Assembly: GCA_022578605.1 (NCBI GenBank)
Contig: MU394090.1
Location: 248,001-312,000, forward strand
Direction of reading: 5' to 3'
DNA length: 64,000 nt
Origin: Camillea tinctor
Lineage: Eukaryota; Ascomycota; Sordariomycetes; Xylariales; Xylariaceae
The notes beneath the pieces are model-generated. The model ran no database searches. It was not told where the DNA came from and saw nothing but the letters and a program-made list of their open reading frames with translations. Shown here in pieces: positions 59,701 to 64,000 of the stretch (the stretch's first letter is position 1; every line of letters starts with the position of its first letter). The position numbers were made by a program, and so were the translations under genes.

Positions 59701-62700
59701 CAAACCATTTGAGTCTATAATGAAGACTACCAGAGAGAGGATACTAAATGTTATGTCAAACTCGGTCATCCCTTTCGATATTATTCTAGAGCAAGTCCAA
59801 CCGCAAAGAAGCGCCACTCATAGCCCCTTATTCCAAGTTTTTATTGACTACCGCCAAGTAACCGAGAAGCTACCATGGGGTAAAGGAACTCTCGAAGGCA
59901 AACAGTACCTGCTGAGCAAAACCCCATATGACGTTATGATCGACATAATCGACACTCCTACGGGTGAGGCCTCGCTGGAGATGATGGTCCAGGGCGTTCT
60001 CTACACGGCAGATGATGCGGCAAAGCTCCTTGGATGTTACGTGAACATGCTAAGCGCCTTCACGGAGAACAGTTTCTTAGTAGCCAACGAGGTCAGCATG
60101 TTTAATAGACATGAGGTACAGGCTGCCTTGCGCATCGGACACGGCAAGTCTTAGTGAACACTTATGTCTCGCGTTTATCTGGCTGCTGGCTGACGTCTCT
60201 AGCAGGTGAGCTCGTGCGACTTGATCACAGCACTGTCCTACCGAAGATAGACGAAACTGCCGCAAGCCAGCCCTCCTCAGCCGCCCTTGAGGATACAGCA
60301 GGGAACACGCTTTCTTGGTCGGAAATGGTGGCTAGGTCTAAGGCCCTTGCTCAGGCACTAGCTATGCTAGACATGCCTGCTCACTCCAGAGTTGGCGTGC
60401 TTCAAGAACCTGCCGTGGACTGGATATATTCTATGCTGGGAATATGGCGTTCAGGGAACACGTATGTCCCTCTAGATATCTCACAGGGTATACAACGTTT
60501 AGGCGATATTTCGAGAGCTGCTCAGCTCGCTGCTGTCGTAATACACGACATGACATCTCCGCTTGTGTCAAAACTTGGTCTTCCTGGATCTGTCACAGTG
60601 CTAAATGTTTCAAACTTGTTACCGGGCAAGGAACAGGAGATGAGCAACCTGCCACTCATTAACCAAGATGACGAAGCCATGGTAATGTATACAAGTGGCT
60701 CAACCGGCACTCCGAAGGTAAATGGTTTATCTTTATTCACGTTGTTTACTCTCCACTTATCCGGTTATTCCAACTCACATGCGCTTAGGGAATTTCAATA
60801 CCTCATCGCGTCGTTGTAAATGCCATGCAAAGCATGCTGTTACAATGGCCAATGGGGCCCCAAACGGTCCTACAGCAAATCGCTATCAGTTTCGATCTTT
60901 CATGGTGGGGTGCTCTTCTCGGTCTGATGACAAGGGGAAAGGTCATAGTAGCGGGTAGAGAGGCGCGAAGAGACCCACGGGCACTGACGAACCTTATAAC
61001 AACTAAAGGAGTCACGCTCACGGTCGCAGTGCCAACCGAGGCGGCGGCTTGGCTTGAACACGGCAACCTAGCCGCTCTGCGATCTTCCAAGTGGGCGTGG
61101 TACATGGCAGCCGGGGAGCCTTTCAGTTTCGGTCTTATCCGGCAACTCCAAACGCTAAACAAACGTTCACTCCGTGTCATCAATGCCTACGGACCTACCG
61201 AGACAATGATACCTACCACCTACGAGATCCCGTACCAGACTACCTCGGTGAGCGACATGCCAGTACCGATTGGCAGCGTCATAGCTAATTACACTGCGCG
61301 AGTCGTCAACGCGCAAGGCCAGGCTGTGCCAGCCGGTGTCCCGGGACATCTCGTCTTCGGCGGGGCCGGGATCGCACACGGCTACATCGGCAATCCAGAG
61401 CTGACAGCGGAGAAATTTCCTGACGACAGCCTGGCCGGTCCAGTCGCCCTGGGACAAAAGTGGACGCGGGTGCATATGACTGGTGACCGAGGTTACTTGA
61501 GGGAGTCCGACGGTGTTTTCATGTTAATGGGACGCATGGACGGCGACACGCAGGTGAAACTCAGAGGTCTTCGGATAGACTTGCTAGATATCGAGCAGAA
61601 CATCGTCTCGACAGCCAAGGGCCAGATCACCGGGGCAGCGGTACACGTGCGCAAGCCTACGGACAACGACCCGAGTTCCCACTTCCTTGCTGCATACGCG
61701 GTCCTAGCCCAGAGCTCAAGATCTCGATACCAGACCGAGGTTGAACGTACTGCTTTCCTACGCCAGGTTGGGAAAGACCTGCCACTTCCAGATTACATGC
61801 GTCCAACCTCTATATTCGCCGTAGATGCGCTGCCATTCACACACCACGGCAAGTTAGACCGAAAGGTTATGGTAACCTGGCCGTTGCGCGACACGGTGTC
61901 GACTTCTACAGTCCACACACAGACAGATGGGAGCGCCTCAATGGCGGCCGCAACAGCAGGCAAAACCAACCAGCGTAAAATGAAAGACCTCTGGCTAGAT
62001 ATCCTCGGAAATACGGGTCGCTCTCATGATTTGAATCATGCTTCCGACTTTTTCTCCGTTGGCGGCAATTCGCTCCTCCTAATTAGACTTCAAGGCGAAC
62101 TCAGGAGGTTGCATGGTATGGATGTGCCGCTTGTCGAGCTATTCCAGCGAAGCACCTTGGCCCAGATGGCATCTCTTTTGGATGGGGTGGATAGCAGTGC
62201 GCCCAAGTTAGATGTCGATTGGGCAAACGAGACAAAGTTACAGTCTGACCTAGTTCACCTCCGTGCCAAAGCAAGCCCTCAGTCTACCAATAACCATAAC
62301 CTTGTAGTTGCTCTGACCGGAGCTTCGGGGTTCCTTGGACGGGAGACCCTCAAATATTTGGTTGCTCGACCTGAGATCAAAACCGTGTATTGTCTCGCAG
62401 TCCGCAACCCAAGCACCCTAGCTGATATATCATCCCCTAAAATCGTCATCTATCCCGGGGACCTGTCCCTTCCCGACCTCGGCCTGGACCAAGACGCGAT
62501 CCGGGAGGTATTTTCTTCCGCAGATGTCATCATCCACAATGGGGCCGATACGTCCTTCCTAAAAGCCTACAATACCGTGCGGGCCACCAACCTAGGCTCA
62601 ACCAAAGTCATCGTGCGCCACGCGCTCAGACACAGCCATGTGCGTAGCTTGCACTTTGTCTCCACGGCCGGCATCTCGACGATGATGGGGCGCGACCTCT

Positions 62701-63293
62701 ACGAGGAGTCGCTCGCGGCGCTGCCGCCCCAGTCCGCCACGGAGGGCTACGTGCTATCCAAGTGGGCGTCGGAGCTATACCTCGAGAACGCGAGCGCGGC
62801 GACGGCGCTGCCCGTCACGATCCACCGGCCCACATCGATCGTCGGTGCCGGCGCGCCGCTGCTCGACGTCATGTCCAACGTGCTGCGCTTTTCCGAGGCC
62901 TTGCGCACGGTGCCATCCATGTCGGCGCTGGAGGGCACATTTCAGTTTGTCGACGTCGCGGACGTCGCAGCGGATATCGTCGCGTCTGTGCTTTCTCGCG
63001 GGGACGCTGCGAAGATCAGCAGTGACGGAAAAAATAATCCTACCTTAGTCCAGTACCGCAATCACAGTGGCGAGCCGCGCGATGCTATCAACGTCCACGA
63101 ATTTGGGGAGTATCTCGGTAGGAAGCTTGGCACGTCTGCGTTGCCGGTGCTGCCTGATGAGGCGTGGATTGCAAAGGCGGAGGCCTCCGGCATGGCCCCT
63201 GAAGTGGCGAGGTATCTGCAAGGCATGAACCTCCATGACAGGAAGGGTCTGAAGTGGACATTTCCCATGGTTTGGAAAGGGAGGCGAGTATAG
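50772..63293 (+). CDS. Hybrid highly reducing PKS-NRPS megasynthase
   Basis: Builds a reduced, methylated polyketide and couples it to an amino acid. Six exons (50772-51218, 51284-57426, 57486-58195, 58278-60143, 60206-60717, 60789-63293) give 4060 residues. Domains in order: KS (Cys181 in TACSSS, HGTGT, GHTEGTAG); AT (Ser653 in GHSSG); DH (His985 in GHQLQGETVFP, Asp1174 in LLDAAFQ); C-methyltransferase (VLEIGAGTGG, ~1446); an ER0 linker region without a nucleotide-binding motif; KR (GLAGKGGLG ~2145, Tyr2288 in NYDAAN); ACP (Ser2469 in GVDSL); C (HHINMDS, 2740-2746); A (YTSGSTGTPK ~3226, NAYGPTE ~3358, HHGKLDR); T (Ser3654 in GGNSL); R (TGASGFLG ~3736, YVLSK with Tyr3880 and Lys3884). Intron 4 is GC-AG. 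An intact R domain predicts reductive release as an aldehyde. The layout matches cytochalasan-type synthases; the product itself is not deducible. Confidence 0.94.
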
Positions 63294-64000
63294 TTTAGGA
63301 AGGTATGCTCTCATTTTAGCAAGGAGTAACTCAGTAAAACGACTATTATATTCAAAGTCATTTATTGGATGCCTTTTTAAGGAACATTGTAGGGACTCTT
63401 AAAGCCATGAATCACCGATGTATATGTTACAGTGCCATATATACTAGCTAATTTTCAAAGGACAATTAGCATATGCTTTTGTCCACATCAGTATATATAA
63501 AGTGTGCTGACTTTAAGGGGGAGAAGGGGGGAGTGATCATTTCTGTGAGTCATAATAGTGTGTATAAGGCTATACATATATATTTCTTTCACGTTCGTTA
63601 CGTCAATGACAGTTGCGCTGCATTTCTATCATTAATTATGGCCTCCTAACATCTTTCGTTGCACTCGAGTTAGTCAGGTTTTGATTGGATTCTGTGGGTG
63701 GGAGAAGTGATTTTTTGTCACAACTAGTTTGGAGCAACCAACTGAGCCGAGAAATGTTAATAATGACCAAGTAACCATTATCCTCGAGTTATATATTATA
63801 GTTGCTAGACAATGCTACCAACTACCATGAACTTCGTCTCTTCTAAGAGGCGAGGTACGTATGCCTGGCCCTACGTGGTATCCCCACCAACGTGAGTACA
63901 TGGAAAATGCTCGCCCATCGCACATATGAAACATTCCGCTCTGTAGCAATAATAGGTAGCGCTGTCTCGACGATGGATCCGGTGAAATTAGTTGATGGCA
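63294..64000. other. 3' flank of the PKS-NRPS gene
   Basis: No gene is seen up to the window end. It contains the second copy of the repeat element (63424-63491). Further cluster genes could lie beyond the window. Confidence 0.5.
63424..63491 (+). repeat. Cluster repeat element, copy 2 (hairpin)
   Basis: About 68 bp matching 45881-45952 at roughly four of five positions by eye. The hairpin is retained with one mismatch: GCTAATTTTC (63447-63456), loop AAAG, GACAATTAGC (63461-63470). It begins 131 bp past the PKS-NRPS stop codon, on the same relative strand as copy 1 is to the MFS gene. Confidence 0.75.

Noticed and set aside
50772..63293. Separate PKS and NRPS genes, because the frame stops at 57430, 58260 and 60154
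   Set aside because: Each stop falls inside a short intron with acceptable borders, and splicing joins conserved KR, ACP and C-A segments in frame.
62310..63293. Dieckmann-cyclase-type release domain giving a tetramic acid
   Set aside because: The YxxxK tyrosine is present, whereas DKC domains lack it.
1..64000. CRISPR arrays, bacterial operons, riboswitches
   Set aside because: The DNA is fungal nuclear in character. The only tandem repeats are microsatellites, and no spaced direct-repeat array or bacterial promoter/RBS layout was seen.

Overview
The window is genomic DNA from a filamentous ascomycete (Pezizomycotina). Genes carry short introns of about 50-170 nt with GT-AG (rarely GC-AG) borders and CTAAC/CTGAC-like branch points. 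Intergenic DNA is long and AT-rich, two tRNA genes have Pol III terminators (one has a 10-nt intron), and the enzyme families are typical of fungal secondary metabolism. Sordariomycetes, perhaps Xylariales, would fit the flavour of the DNA, but this is a weak inference.

Layout. 1-16 kb is housekeeping-like and gene-poor: a vacuolar-type Ca2+/H+ exchanger, a POT/PTR2 peptide transporter, tRNA-Arg(UCU) and a J-domain protein. 16-29 kb holds accessory genes: an FAD monooxygenase, a TauD-type Fe(II)/2-oxoglutarate dioxygenase, a 12-exon MFS transporter, a large Zn2Cys6-like regulator and a GNAT acetyltransferase. After a 3.7-kb gene-free gap, 32.7-63.3 kb is a compact biosynthetic cluster. It contains a lipocalin-fold Diels-Alderase-family protein, an AflR-like Zn2Cys6 activator, a trans-acting enoyl reductase, a SAM methyltransferase, tRNA-Asp(GUC), an alpha/beta hydrolase, a DHA2 MFS exporter, a secreted S10 serine carboxypeptidase and a 4060-residue hybrid PKS-NRPS.

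How the genes fit together. The megasynthase reads KS-AT-DH-MT-(ER0)-KR-ACP-C-A-T-R. Its own ER is not functional, so the separate enoyl reductase should act in trans. The R domain keeps the SDR catalytic Tyr and Lys, which points to reductive release of an aminoaldehyde rather than Dieckmann cyclisation. PKS-NRPS + trans-ER + hydrolase + Diels-Alderase is the core set known from cytochalasan-type pathways, and is also seen in related 3-pyrrolin-2-one/decalin pathways. No P450 or Baeyer-Villiger monooxygenase is present; an FAD monooxygenase, a 2OG dioxygenase, a methyltransferase and an S10 peptidase sit there instead, so the end product may differ from known cytochalasans. Three head-to-head gene pairs (ER/methyltransferase, hydrolase/MFS, carboxypeptidase/PKS-NRPS) share intergenic regions of 0.6-0.75 kb.

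Exon models were derived by hand from splice motifs, reading frame and family resemblance. All multi-exon models given close in frame, but none has transcript support.
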